Source: Streptomyces sp. ISL-43
Lineage (GTDB): Bacteria > Actinomycetota > Actinomycetes > Streptomycetales > Streptomycetaceae
Direction of reading: 5' to 3'
Length of the DNA stretch: 64,000 nucleotides
Assembly (NCBI RefSeq): GCF_018614195.1
Contig: NZ_JAGGOT010000013.1
Location: forward strand, 124,339 to 188,338
Part shown: piece after piece, positions 32,705 through 41,633 of the stretch
Layout: each line of letters starts with the position of its first letter
Position numbering within the stretch: the stretch's first letter is position 1
The notes under the pieces: model-generated
Databases searched by the model: none
What the model was told of the DNA's origin: nothing
Seen by the model: the letters and a program-made list of their open reading frames with translations, nothing else
Made by a program: the position numbers and the translations under genes

Positions 32705-35700
32705 ATGGCCTCGTTGCCGAACCCGCCCGCAGACACCCAGACCCGGGCCGATGCCCTCCGCCAGGCACTGGCGACCCGTGTGGTCGTGGCCGACGGGGCG
32801 ATGGGGACGATGCTGCAGGCGCAGGACCCGAGCATGGAGGACTTCGAGCAGCTGGAGGGCTGTAACGAGGTCTTGAACGTGACGCGTCCGGACATCGTGG
32901 CGAACGTGCACCGGGAGTATTTCGCGGCGGGCGTGGACTGTGTGGAGACCAACACGTTCGGTACGAACTACGCGGCGCTGGCCGAGTACGACATCGCGGA
33001 GCGCAACCACGAGCTGTCGGTGGCGGGTGCCCGCATCGCCCGCGAGGTCGCGGACGAGTTCACCGCCTCGACGGGGCAGCAGAGGTGGGTCCTGGGCTCC
33101 ATGGGCCCCGGGACGAAGCTCCCCACCCTCGGCCACATCGATTACGGGACGATCCGCGACGCGTACCAGGTCAACGCCGAGGGCCTGATCGCCGGCGGCG
33201 CGGACGCGCTGCTGGTGGAAACCAGTCAGGACCTGCTGCAGACCAAGTCCTCCATCGTGGGTGCCCGCCGCGCCATGGAGGCGCTGGGTGTCTCCGTTCC
33301 GCTGATCTGCTCGGTGACGGTCGAGACGACCGGCACGATGCTCCTCGGTTCGGAGATCGGTGCGGCTTTGACGGCGTTGGAGCCGTTGGGCATCGACATG
33401 ATCGGTTTGAACTGTGCGACCGGTCCGGCGGAGATGAGTGAGCACCTGCGCTACCTCGCGCGGAATTCCCGTATCCCGCTGTCGTGCATGCCGAATGCGG
33501 GCCTGCCGGTGTTGGGGAAGAACGGCGCGCACTATCCGCTGTCGGCGGGTGAGCTGGCGGATGCGCAGGAGACGTTCGTCCGTGAGTACGGGCTGTCGCT
33601 GGTCGGCGGTTGCTGTGGGACGACGCCGGAGCATTTGCGTCAGGTCGTCGAGCGGGTGCGTGGGCTGAGCCCGGCGGTCCGTGATCCGCGTCCGGAGCCG
33701 GGTGCGTCTTCGCTGTATCAGACGGTGCCGTTCCGGCAGGACATCTCGTATATGGCGATCGGTGAGCGGACGAACGCGAACGGGTCGAAGAAGTTCCGCG
33801 AGGCCATGTTGGAGGCTCGTTGGGATGACTGTGTGGAGATGGTCCGGGACCAGATCCGCGAGGGCGCGCACATGCTGGACTTGTGTGTGGACTATGTCGG
33901 GCGTGATGGTGTCGCCGACATGCGGGAGCTGGCCGGTCGCTTCGCGACGGCTTCGACTCTGCCGATCGTTTTGGACTCCACGGAGGTTCCGGTCCTGCGG
34001 GCGGGTCTGGAGAAGCTGGGCGGGCGTGCGGTCATCAACTCGGTGAATTACGAGGATGGTGACGGTCCGGAGTCGCGTTTCGCGAAGGTGACCCGTCTTG
34101 CTCAGGAGCATGGTGCGGCGCTGATCGCGTTGACGATCGACGAGGAGGGTCAGGCTCGCACGGTCGAGCACAAGGTCGCGATCGCGGAGCGGCTGATCGT
34201 GGATCTGACGGGGAACTGGGGGATCCACGAGTCGGACATCCTCATCGACACGTTGACGTTCACGATCTGCACGGGTCAGGAGGAGTCCCGTAAGGACGGT
34301 ATCGCGACGATCGAGTCGATCCGTGAGCTGAAGCGCCGCCACCCGGACGTGCAGACGACCCTGGGCTTGTCGAATATTTCCTTCGGTCTCAATCCGGCGG
34401 CCCGTGTGCTGCTGAACTCGGTCTTCCTCCACGAGTGCGTGAAGGCGGGCCTGGATTCGGCGATCGTCCACGCGAGCAAGATCCTGCCGATCGCGCGGTT
34501 CGATGACGAGCAGGTGACCACCGCCCTCGATCTGATCTATGACCGGCGGGCGGAGGGTTACGACCCGCTGCAGAAGCTGATGGCTCTCTTCGAGGGCGTC
34601 AACACGAAGTCGATGAAGGACGGCCGTGCCGAGGAGCTCCTCGCGTTGCCGTTGGACGAGCGTTTGCAGCGTCGGATCATCGATGGTGAGAAGAACGGTT
34701 TGGAGGCTGACCTCGACGAGGCCCTGCAGACCCGGCCCGCGCTGGAGATCGTCAACGACACCCTGCTTGAGGGTATGAAGGTCGTCGGTGAGCTGTTCGG
34801 GTCCGGGCAGATGCAGTTGCCGTTCGTGCTGCAGTCCGCCGAGGTGATGAAGACGGCGGTCGCCCATCTGGAACCGCATATGGAGAAGACCGACGACGAC
34901 GGCAAGGGCACCATCGTCCTGGCGACCGTCCGCGGTGATGTCCACGACATCGGCAAGAACCTCGTCGACATCATCTTGACCAACAACGGCTACAACGTGG
35001 TCAACATCGGTATCAAGCAGCCGGTCTCCGCGATCCTCGAGGCCGCGCAGGAGCACAAGGCCGACGTCATCGGCATGTCGGGCCTGCTGGTCAAGTCGAC
35101 GGTGATCATGAAGGAGAACCTGGAGGAGCTCAACCAGCGCAAGCTGGCAGCCGACTACCCGGTCATCCTCGGCGGCGCCGCCCTGACCCGCGCCTACGTC
35201 GAACAGGACCTCCACGAGATCTACGAGGGAGAGGTCCGCTACGCCCGCGACGCCTTCGAAGGCCTGCGCCTCATGGACGCCCTCATCGCCGTGAAGCGCG
35301 GAGTTCCCGGCGCCACCCTGCCCGAGCTCAAGCAGCGCCGCGTCGCCAAGCGGGACACGCCGGTCCTGGTCGAGGAGGCGGAGGAGCCCGGCGGCCGTTC
35401 CGACACCTCCACCGACAACCCGGTCCCGACCCCGCCGTTCTGGGGCACCCGGGTGGTCAAGGGCATCCCGCTCAAGGACTACGCCTCCTGGCTGGACGAG
35501 GGCGCCCTCTTCAAGGGCCAGTGGGGGCTGAAGCAGGCCCGCGCCGGCGGAGCCACGTACGAGGAGCTCGTCGAGAGCGAGGGCCGGCCGCGCCTGCGCG
35601 GCCTCCTGGACAAGCTGCACACCGAGAACCTGCTGGAAGCGGCCGTGGTCTACGGGTACTTCCCCTGCGTCTCCAAGGGCGAGGACCTGATCATCCTCGA

Positions 35701-36214
35701 CGAGGCCGGCAACGAGCGGACCCGCTTCACCTTCCCGCGCCAGCGCCGCGGGCGCCGGCTCTGCCTGGCCGACTTCTTCCGTCCCGAGGAGTCCGGGGAG
35801 ACCGATGTCGTCGGCCTCCAGGTCGTCACCGTCGGCTCGAAGATCGGCGAGGCCACGGCCAAGCTCTTCGAGTCCGACTCCTACCGCGACTACCTCGAGC
35901 TGCACGGCCTGTCGGTCCAGCTCGCCGAGGCCATGGCCGAGTACTGGCACGCCCGCGTCCGCGCCGAGCTCGGCTTCGGCGGCGAGGACCCGGCCAAGGT
36001 CGAGGACATGTTCGACCTCAAGTACCGCGGGGCCCGCTTCTCCCTCGGGTACGGGGCCTGCCCCGACCTGGAGGACCGCGCCAAGATCGCCGACCTCCTG
36101 CAGCCGGAGCGGATCGGCGTCCACCTCTCCGAGGAGTTCCAGCTCCACCCGGAGCAGTCCACCGACGCCATCGTGATCCACCACCCCCAGGCGAAATATT
36201 TCAACGCACGCTGA
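32705..36214 (+). CDS. metH: cobalamin-dependent methionine synthase
   Basis: A 1169-residue enzyme that transfers the methyl group of methyl-tetrahydrofolate to homocysteine via cobalamin. Four modules are visible. The homocysteine/zinc domain (about 15-325) has GLNCATGP and GGCCGTTPEHLR zinc Cys. The pterin domain is at about 350-620. The B12 cap and cobalamin domain (about 660-890) has RGDVHDIGKNLVDII, the D-x-H-x-x-G ligand motif. The SAM-reactivation domain (about 920-1169) has RFSFPRQ-type and SLGYGACPDLEDR motifs. The ATG has GGGAG upstream. I see no B12 or SAM riboswitch in the short leader. Codon use changes sharply between about 33330 and 34860, where T-ending codons (CGT, GAT, GGT) are common. 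Confidence 0.97.
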   Translation: MASLPNPPADTQTRADALRQALATRVVVADGAMGTMLQAQDPSMEDFEQLEGCNEVLNVTRPDIVANVHREYFAAGVDCVETNTFGTNYAALAEYDIAERNHELSVAGARIAREVADEFTASTGQQRWVLGSMGPGTKLPTLGHIDYGTIRDAYQVNAEGLIAGGADALLVETSQDLLQTKSSIVGARRAMEALGVSVPLICSVTVETTGTMLLGSEIGAALTALEPLGIDMIGLNCATGPAEMSEHLRYLARNSRIPLSCMPNAGLPVLGKNGAHYPLSAGELADAQETFVREYGLSLVGGCCGTTPEHLRQVVERVRGLSPAVRDPRPEPGASSLYQTVPFRQDISYMAIGERTNANGSKKFREAMLEARWDDCVEMVRDQIREGAHMLDLCVDYVGRDGVADMRELAGRFATASTLPIVLDSTEVPVLRAGLEKLGGRAVINSVNYEDGDGPESRFAKVTRLAQEHGAALIALTIDEEGQARTVEHKVAIAERLIVDLTGNWGIHESDILIDTLTFTICTGQEESRKDGIATIESIRELKRRHPDVQTTLGLSNISFGLNPAARVLLNSVFLHECVKAGLDSAIVHASKILPIARFDDEQVTTALDLIYDRRAEGYDPLQKLMALFEGVNTKSMKDGRAEELLALPLDERLQRRIIDGEKNGLEADLDEALQTRPALEIVNDTLLEGMKVVGELFGSGQMQLPFVLQSAEVMKTAVAHLEPHMEKTDDDGKGTIVLATVRGDVHDIGKNLVDIILTNNGYNVVNIGIKQPVSAILEAAQEHKADVIGMSGLLVKSTVIMKENLEELNQRKLAADYPVILGGAALTRAYVEQDLHEIYEGEVRYARDAFEGLRLMDALIAVKRGVPGATLPELKQRRVAKRDTPVLVEEAEEPGGRSDTSTDNPVPTPPFWGTRVVKGIPLKDYASWLDEGALFKGQWGLKQARAGGATYEELVESEGRPRLRGLLDKLHTENLLEAAVVYGYFPCVSKGEDLIILDEAGNERTRFTFPRQRRGRRLCLADFFRPEESGETDVVGLQVVTVGSKIGEATAKLFESDSYRDYLELHGLSVQLAEAMAEYWHARVRAELGFGGEDPAKVEDMFDLKYRGARFSLGYGACPDLEDRAKIADLLQPERIGVHLSEEFQLHPEQSTDAIVIHHPQAKYFNAR

Positions 36215-36246
36215 GACGGACCGGCGTACACTAGTCGGTCCCATAC

Positions 36247-36300
36247 AGGCCGGTCACCTGTCGCCCCGGGGCGTGCCCCGAGCGGCGAGGTGACCGGCCT
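36247..36300 (+). terminator. metH terminator hairpin
   Basis: AGGCCGGTCACCT..CGCC pairs with GGCGAGGTGACCGGCCT, a 17-bp stem with a 2-nt bulge and an inner CCCCGGGGC/GCCCCGAG hairpin. TACACT at about 36228 upstream could alternatively be a promoter that makes this part of the next gene's leader. Confidence 0.6.
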
Positions 36301-36336
36301 CGTCGTCCTCCGAGGACCCTGCAGAGAGGTGCGCGC

Positions 36337-37038
36337 ATGACGAGCACAGTTCCCGCCCCCGTCGCCCGTACGGCCGACGGGCATGCCCTGCAGGCGGTGC
36401 TGCTCGACATGGACGGCACCCTCGTGGACACCGAGGGCTTTTGGTGGGAGATCGAGGTCGACGTCTTCGGCGAGCTCGGCCACCGCCTCGACGAAGGCTG
36501 GCGGGACGTCGTCGTCGGGGGCCCCATGACCCGCAGCGCCGGCTTCCTCATCGAATCCACCGGCGCCGCCATCGGCCTCGCCGAGCTCACCGTCCTGCTC
36601 AACGAGCGCTTCGAAGCCCGCATCGCCGACCGCGTGCCCCTCATGCCGGGTGCCGAGCGGCTGCTGAGCGAGCTGGCCCGGCACAACGTGCCCACCGCCC
36701 TCGTCTCCGCCTCCCACCGCCGCGTCATCGACCAGGTCCTGCTCACCCTCGGCCGTGACCGCTTCACCATGACGGTCGCCGGCGACGAGGTCACGCGCAC
36801 CAAGCCGCACCCCGATCCGTACCTCCTCGCCGCCCGCACCCTCGGCGCGCACCCCTCGCGCTGCGCCGTCATCGAGGACACCGCCACCGGTGTGGCCGCC
36901 GCCGAGGCCGCAGGCTGCCGGGTCGTCGCCATCCCCTCGGTCGGCCTGATCGCCCCCGCGCCGGGTCGCACGATCATGGGTTCCCTCGAAGACGTGGACC
37001 TGCCGTTCCTGCGCTCCCTCATCACTCCGATGAACTGA
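36337..37038 (+). CDS. HAD family hydrolase
   Basis: A 233-residue phosphatase of the haloacid dehalogenase superfamily, beta-phosphoglucomutase/GPP-like branch. Motif I is VLLDMDGTLVDTEGFWW (about 19-35), with a helical cap domain at about 40-100. Motif II Ser/Thr lies in VSASHRR, motif III in TKPHPDPYLLAA, and motif IV in CAVIEDTATGVAAAEAAGC (about 171-189). The substrate is a small phosphorylated metabolite not identifiable here. It follows metH by about 120 nt and may be partly co-transcribed with it. Confidence 0.9.
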   Translation: MTSTVPAPVARTADGHALQAVLLDMDGTLVDTEGFWWEIEVDVFGELGHRLDEGWRDVVVGGPMTRSAGFLIESTGAAIGLAELTVLLNERFEARIADRVPLMPGAERLLSELARHNVPTALVSASHRRVIDQVLLTLGRDRFTMTVAGDEVTRTKPHPDPYLLAARTLGAHPSRCAVIEDTATGVAAAEAAGCRVVAIPSVGLIAPAPGRTIMGSLEDVDLPFLRSLITPMN

Positions 37039-37060
37039 CCGCGCACACTCCGTACGGGAC

Positions 37061-37099
37061 GATCCGCCCCCGGGACCCAGGTTCCGGGGGCGGATCTTT
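37061..37099 (+). terminator. terminator after the HAD gene
   Basis: Perfect 13-bp stem GATCCGCCCCCGG / CCGGGGGCGGATC with a 10-nt loop, followed by TTT. Confidence 0.85.
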
Positions 37100-37520
37100 C
37101 GCGCCCTCCCCCGGAGGCCGAAATTCCATCCTTCCCGGGGGAGTTGTCCCAGGTGACCTTTGTCACCGGCAAAGCCCCCTTCGCACCACTCCGCGCCCTC
37201 CTGTGCCATCCCTTGTGTCCGCATTGATCAGTACCTGACCGAATCTGCGAACGCCCCCGCGCACACCCCCGGTCCACTCGCGCAACGGAGCGACTACGCC
37301 CCCGATCCGGCCGGTTCAAGCCACCCCCCTCCAGGCCACTAATGTCGATCCGGGCACTGCGCCGTACCTCAGCCGTCCCGGAAACACACCCCCTGTTGCC
37401 GGAACCGCGTGGACCGATCGTCACAACACCGGCCCGATCGTTCCGCCCAGAACGGGCGACCGTCGCGATGCCCTCCACGCCAGCTTTGAACAAGTGCCGG
37501 GTCGAGGGAGTACTTCCAGC
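37100..37520. other. long upstream region of the binding-protein gene
   Basis: 421 nt with lower GC than the genes around it. I see no gene. It presumably holds the promoter and a long leader of the first substrate-binding protein. CACCGGCAAAGCCCC and TTTGTCACC around 37160 gave no consistent promoter pair. Confidence 0.5.
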
Positions 37521-39125
37521 ATGAACCGCAAGACCATGGTGCTGACGGCAGCCGCCGGACTGCTCACCCCCGTGCTGACCGCCTGCGGCAGCACCAGCGG
37601 CGGTGGAGCGGGATCCGGGGCGATCGTCGTCGGGACCACCGACCGGTTCGAGGCAGCCGACTACGCTCCCGCCCCGCTCGACCCCGCGTACGCCTACGAC
37701 GCCGGCACCTGGAACATCCTGCGCCAGACCGTCCAGACGCTGATGCACACCCCGCGCGGCGGCGGCCAGCCCGTCCCCGAAGCGGCCTCCGACTGCCGCT
37801 TCACCGACACCGGCAACCAGAGCTACCGCTGCACCCTGCGCCCCGGCCTCAAGTTCGCCGGCGGAGACCCGCTCACCGCCCAGGACGTCAAGTTCTCCAT
37901 CGAGCGCGTCCTCGCCATCAAGGACGAGAACGGCCCCTCCTCGCTGCTCTCGACCATCGACACCGTCGAAGCCAAGAGCGCCGACACGGTCGTCTTCCAC
38001 CTGAAGAGCTCCGACGCGACCTTCCCGTACAAGCTCTCCACCCCCGCGGCCGGCATCGTCAGCGCCAAGAAGTACGACGCCAAGAAGCTCCGCGAAGGCT
38101 TCACGGTCGACGGGTCCGGCCCGTACACGATGAAGGCCGAGGTCAAGGACAACCGCCTCGTCCGCGCCGTCTTCAGCAAGAACCCGAACTACAAGGGTGA
38201 CCTGAAGCTCCAGAACGACAAGGCCGAACTGCGCGCCTTCGACGACTCCGAGGCCATGGGCAAGGCCCTGGAGCGCGGCACCGTCCACGTGGTCTCCCGC
38301 ACCCTGTCGCCCGCCCAGATCACCGAGCTGTCCGCCAAGCCTCCCAAGGGCATCAAGCTCGTCCCCATGCCCGGCCTGGAGATCCGCTACCTCGGCTTCA
38401 ACACCGACGCCCCCACCGTCAAGGACAAGGCCGTACGCCAGGCCCTCGCGGCCGCCGTCGACCGGGGCGCCCTCGTCTCCCAGGTGTACGGAAAGTCCGC
38501 GCAGCCCCTGTACTCGCTGGTCCCCACCACCGTGACCGGCCACGTGAACTCCTTCTTCAACAAGTACGGCGAGGGCAACACCGCCAAGGCCGCCGACCTG
38601 CTGAAGGCCGCCGGGATCAAAACCCCGGTCAAGCTCACCCTCAACTACACCAACGACCACTACGGCGACGGCACCGCGGCCGAGTTCGAAGCCCTCAAGA
38701 CCCAGCTGAACGCCACCCAGCTCTTCGACGTCACCGTCCAGGGCGCCGACTGGGCGGAATTCCGCCCCGCGCAGAAGAAGGGCGAGTACGCCGCCTACGG
38801 GCTCGGCTGGTTCCCCGACTTCCCCGACGCCGACAACTTCCTCGCCCCGTTCCTGGAGCAGGACAACTTCCTGGGCACGCCGTACGCCAACACCGCGGTG
38901 CGCACCAAGCTCATCCCCGAATCCCGGCGCGCGGTCGACCGCGGCGTCGCCGTCCCCGCGATCACGGAGATGCAGGACATCGTCGCCGAGGACGTACCCG
39001 TCCTGCCCCTGTGGCAGGGCAAGCAGTACGTCGCGGCGCGCGACGGGATCACCGGAGTGGAGTGGTCGGTCAACGCCATCTCCGACCTCCAGCTGTGGGA
39101 ACTCGGCCGCGGCGTCAGCGGCTGA
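37521..39125 (+). CDS. ABC transporter substrate-binding lipoprotein, peptide family (SBP_bac_5)
   Basis: A 534-residue extracytoplasmic binding protein. The signal peptide MNRKTMVLTAAAGLLTPVL is followed by the lipobox LTAC, so Cys23 would be lipidated. The mature part has the OppA/DppA-type pattern: PLDPAYAYDAGTWNILRQTV, then CRFTDTG..SYRCTLRPGLKF, and later SDATFPYKLS and PDFPDADNFLAPF. The ATG at 37521 gives a normal signal peptide. No permease or ATPase gene follows; only a second binding protein of the same type lies 85 nt downstream. The ligand is unknown. Confidence 0.9.
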   Translation: MNRKTMVLTAAAGLLTPVLTACGSTSGGGAGSGAIVVGTTDRFEAADYAPAPLDPAYAYDAGTWNILRQTVQTLMHTPRGGGQPVPEAASDCRFTDTGNQSYRCTLRPGLKFAGGDPLTAQDVKFSIERVLAIKDENGPSSLLSTIDTVEAKSADTVVFHLKSSDATFPYKLSTPAAGIVSAKKYDAKKLREGFTVDGSGPYTMKAEVKDNRLVRAVFSKNPNYKGDLKLQNDKAELRAFDDSEAMGKALERGTVHVVSRTLSPAQITELSAKPPKGIKLVPMPGLEIRYLGFNTDAPTVKDKAVRQALAAAVDRGALVSQVYGKSAQPLYSLVPTTVTGHVNSFFNKYGEGNTAKAADLLKAAGIKTPVKLTLNYTNDHYGDGTAAEFEALKTQLNATQLFDVTVQGADWAEFRPAQKKGEYAAYGLGWFPDFPDADNFLAPFLEQDNFLGTPYANTAVRTKLIPESRRAVDRGVAVPAITEMQDIVAEDVPVLPLWQGKQYVAARDGITGVEWSVNAISDLQLWELGRGVSG

Positions 39126-39210
39126 ACAGCACGACCCCCGGCCCGCGCGCACACCGGCGGACCGGAACAGACAAGTCAGATGAGTCAGTGAGACTGAGAA
39201 GGACGTTCGC

Positions 39211-40791
39211 GTGATGAGACGTAACCAGTGGTTGGCAGCCCCGCTCGGCGCTGCCACCGCCGCCGCGCTGCTCAGCGGTTGCGGGTCGACGGATGGCTCG
39301 AACGCCGGCAGCGGCAAGGGCGTCGTCATGGGCATATCCGACAAGGTGAAGGCCACCGACCCCGCCTCGGGCTACGACCCCGGCTCCTGGCTGCTCTTCA
39401 ACAACGTCTTCCAGTCCCTGGTCAGCTTCCCCAAGGGCGGCACCACGCCCGAACCCGACGCCGCGCAGTCCTGCGGCTTCAAGGGCAGCGACAGCAAGGT
39501 GTACGAGTGCACCCTGCGCGGCGGCCTGAAGTTCAGCAACGGCAACAGCCTCACCGCGAAGGACGTCAAGTACTCCTTCGAGCGCACCCTGAAGATCAAC
39601 GACGAGAACGGCCCGGCCGTCATGCTGGCCTCGATCGGCTCCATCGAGACCCCCGATGACAAGACCGTCGTCTTCAACCTCAAGACCTCCGACGCCACCT
39701 TCCCGAGCAAGATCGCCTCGGGCGCCGGCTCCATCGTCGACCACACCGAGTACCCCGCGGACAAACTCCGCGCGGACGGCAAGGCCACGGGCTCCGGCGT
39801 CTACAAACTGGACTCGATCAACGACAAGAGCGCCAGTTTCTCCGTCAACGGCTCCTACAGCGGCAAGGCCAAGGCGAAGAACAGCGGCGTCACCATGAAG
39901 TTCTTCAACGAGGACCAGGCCGCCCTCAAGAAGGTCCTCGAAAGCGGCGACGTCGACTTCGCCTTCCGCGGCATCGCCGCCAAGGACATCGCCGGCCTCG
40001 CCTCCCAGAGCGGCGACCAGAAGGTCGAGGTCGTCCAGGGCGCCGGCGCCGAAGTCGAACACCTCGTCTTCAACGTGAACGACCCGGTCGCCGGAAAGCT
40101 CCCCGTCCGCAAGGCCTTCGCCTACCTCATCGACCGCGACGCGCTCGTCAAGCAGGTCTACGACGGCACGGCCACCCCGCTGTACTCCATCGTCCCGGCC
40201 GGCATCGCCTCGCACACCACCTCCTTCTTCGACCGCTACGGCGGCAGCCCCCAGCTGGAGAAGGCCAAGGCCGTCCTGCGCACGGCCGGCATCAAGGACA
40301 AGGTGAAGATCACCCTGTACTCGACGCCCAGCCGCTACGGCCCCTCGACCGACCAGGAATTCCAGCTCATCGCCAAGCAGCTGAACGACAGCGGCCTCTT
40401 CGAAGCCGACGTCAAGTCCGTCGAGTTCGAGCAGTACGAGAAGGACGTCCAGGACGGCAAGTACGGCGTCTACGTGAAGGGCTGGGTACCCGACTACCCC
40501 GACGCCGACAACTTCACGCAGCCGTTCTTCGGTCCGGACAACGTCCTGCACAACAACTACGACAACAAGGAGATCACCGGGACGATCATCCCGGCGACCT
40601 CCGCCAAGGCGGACCGGGGCGCCACCGCCAACGACTACAGCCGCCTCCAGGACATCGTCGCCGACGAGATCCCGCTCCTCCCGCTCTGGCAGAGCAAGCA
40701 GTACGCGGTCACCCGCCAGAACGTCACCGGCCTGCAGTGGTCCCTGGACGCCTCGACCGTCTTCCGCTTCTGGGAGATCAGCAAGGGCTGA
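39211..40791 (+). CDS. ABC transporter substrate-binding lipoprotein, peptide family (second copy)
   Basis: A 526-residue paralogue of the upstream gene (GTG 39211, or ATG 39214 one codon later; GAGAAGGA ribosome site). The signal sequence has lipobox LSGC. The same landmarks are conserved: YECTLRGGLKFSNGNSLTAK, SDATFPSKIASGAGSIV, PDYPDADNFTQPFF and a closing IPLLPLWQSKQYAVTR. The pair is a tandem duplication that has diverged well beyond alleles. It probably shares transport components encoded elsewhere. It ends at a strong shared terminator. Confidence 0.9.
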   Translation: MMRRNQWLAAPLGAATAAALLSGCGSTDGSNAGSGKGVVMGISDKVKATDPASGYDPGSWLLFNNVFQSLVSFPKGGTTPEPDAAQSCGFKGSDSKVYECTLRGGLKFSNGNSLTAKDVKYSFERTLKINDENGPAVMLASIGSIETPDDKTVVFNLKTSDATFPSKIASGAGSIVDHTEYPADKLRADGKATGSGVYKLDSINDKSASFSVNGSYSGKAKAKNSGVTMKFFNEDQAALKKVLESGDVDFAFRGIAAKDIAGLASQSGDQKVEVVQGAGAEVEHLVFNVNDPVAGKLPVRKAFAYLIDRDALVKQVYDGTATPLYSIVPAGIASHTTSFFDRYGGSPQLEKAKAVLRTAGIKDKVKITLYSTPSRYGPSTDQEFQLIAKQLNDSGLFEADVKSVEFEQYEKDVQDGKYGVYVKGWVPDYPDADNFTQPFFGPDNVLHNNYDNKEITGTIIPATSAKADRGATANDYSRLQDIVADEIPLLPLWQSKQYAVTRQNVTGLQWSLDASTVFRFWEISKG

Positions 40792-40807
40792 ACCGGCCAC
40801 CACGAGA

Positions 40808-40844
40808 ACGGGCCCGCCTCCGCGTCACGCGGAAGCGGGCCCGT
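40808..40844. terminator. bidirectional terminator
   Basis: ACGGGCCCGCCTCCGCG / CGCGGAAGCGGGCCCGT, 17-bp stem with one mismatch and a TCA loop, between the converging binding-protein and response-regulator genes. Confidence 0.85.
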
Positions 40845-40870
40845 CCCCGTACGGCGGCCGGCCGCACCGG

Positions 40871-41575
40871 CTACTGCCCGGCGCCCGGCCGCACCAGACC
40901 GCTCTCGTACGCGTACACCGCGGCCTGCACCCGGTCCCGCAGCCCCAGCTTCGTCAGCACGTGACCCACATGCGTCTTCACCGTGGTCTCGCTCACGAAC
41001 AGGTCCGCCGCGATCTCCGCGTTCGACAGGCCCCGGGCCACCAGCTTGAGCACCTCGACCTCGCGCTCCGTCAGCGTGCCCAGCATGTCCGGCACACTGT
41101 CCTCGCCCGACGGTAGATGACCCGCGTACTTGTCCAGCAGCCGCCGCGTGATGCTCGGCGCGAGCATCGCCTCGCCGCCCGCCACCACCCGGATCGCCTG
41201 CACCAGCTCCTGCGCGGGAGCATCCTTCAGCAGGAACCCGCTGGCCCCCGCCCGCAGCGCCTCCACCACGTACTCGTCCAGATCGAACGTGGTCAGCACG
41301 AGCACCTTCGCCGGACCGTCCCGGCCCGGACCCGTGATCTGCCGGGTCGCCTCCACCCCGTCCATCCGCGGCATCCGGATGTCCATCAGCACCACATCGG
41401 GCTGCAGCGCCCGCACCTGGTCCAGCGCCTGCAGCCCGTCCCCGGCCTCGCCGACCACCGCCAGATCGCCTTCGGCCTCCAGGATCATCCGGAAACCGGT
41501 GCGCAGGAGCGGCTGGTCGTCGACCAGCAGTACGCGGATCGCCACAGGGTCTACCTCGTGTTCGTCGGACGGCAT
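40871..41575 (-). CDS. NarL/LuxR family response regulator
   Basis: A 234-residue two-component regulator. The receiver domain (about 13-130) has VLLVDDQPLLRTGFR (acidic pair), the phospho-acceptor Asp in VVLMDIRMPRMDG (about 63-75), Thr in VLVLTTFDLDEYV and Lys in GFLLKDAP. The LuxR helix-turn-helix (about 165-225) reads LTEREVEVLKLVARGLSNAE...VSETTVKTHVGHVL. The ATG at 41575 is chosen as the receiver begins soon after. No histidine kinase gene adjoins it, so its partner is elsewhere or it works alone. The longer upstream frame overlaps the RecB-like gene. Confidence 0.9.
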   Translation of the reverse strand: MPSDEHEVDPVAIRVLLVDDQPLLRTGFRMILEAEGDLAVVGEAGDGLQALDQVRALQPDVVLMDIRMPRMDGVEATRQITGPGRDGPAKVLVLTTFDLDEYVVEALRAGASGFLLKDAPAQELVQAIRVVAGGEAMLAPSITRRLLDKYAGHLPSGEDSVPDMLGTLTEREVEVLKLVARGLSNAEIAADLFVSETTVKTHVGHVLTKLGLRDRVQAAVYAYESGLVRPGAGQ

Positions 41576-41633
41576 CGGGGGACGCCGCCCATTCTGCCCT
41601 GATCCGAAGATCACAATTGCTCCCCGGCCCTCC

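Noticed and set aside
32630..36244. A 1204-codon antisense frame over metH
   Set aside because: Mirror of metH codon bias. It has no recognisable domain, while metH has all four of its domains.
36216..36300. Small RNA between metH and the HAD gene
   Set aside because: A TACACT hexamer and strong hairpin are present, but a terminator or leader explains them; there is no independent evidence of a stable RNA.
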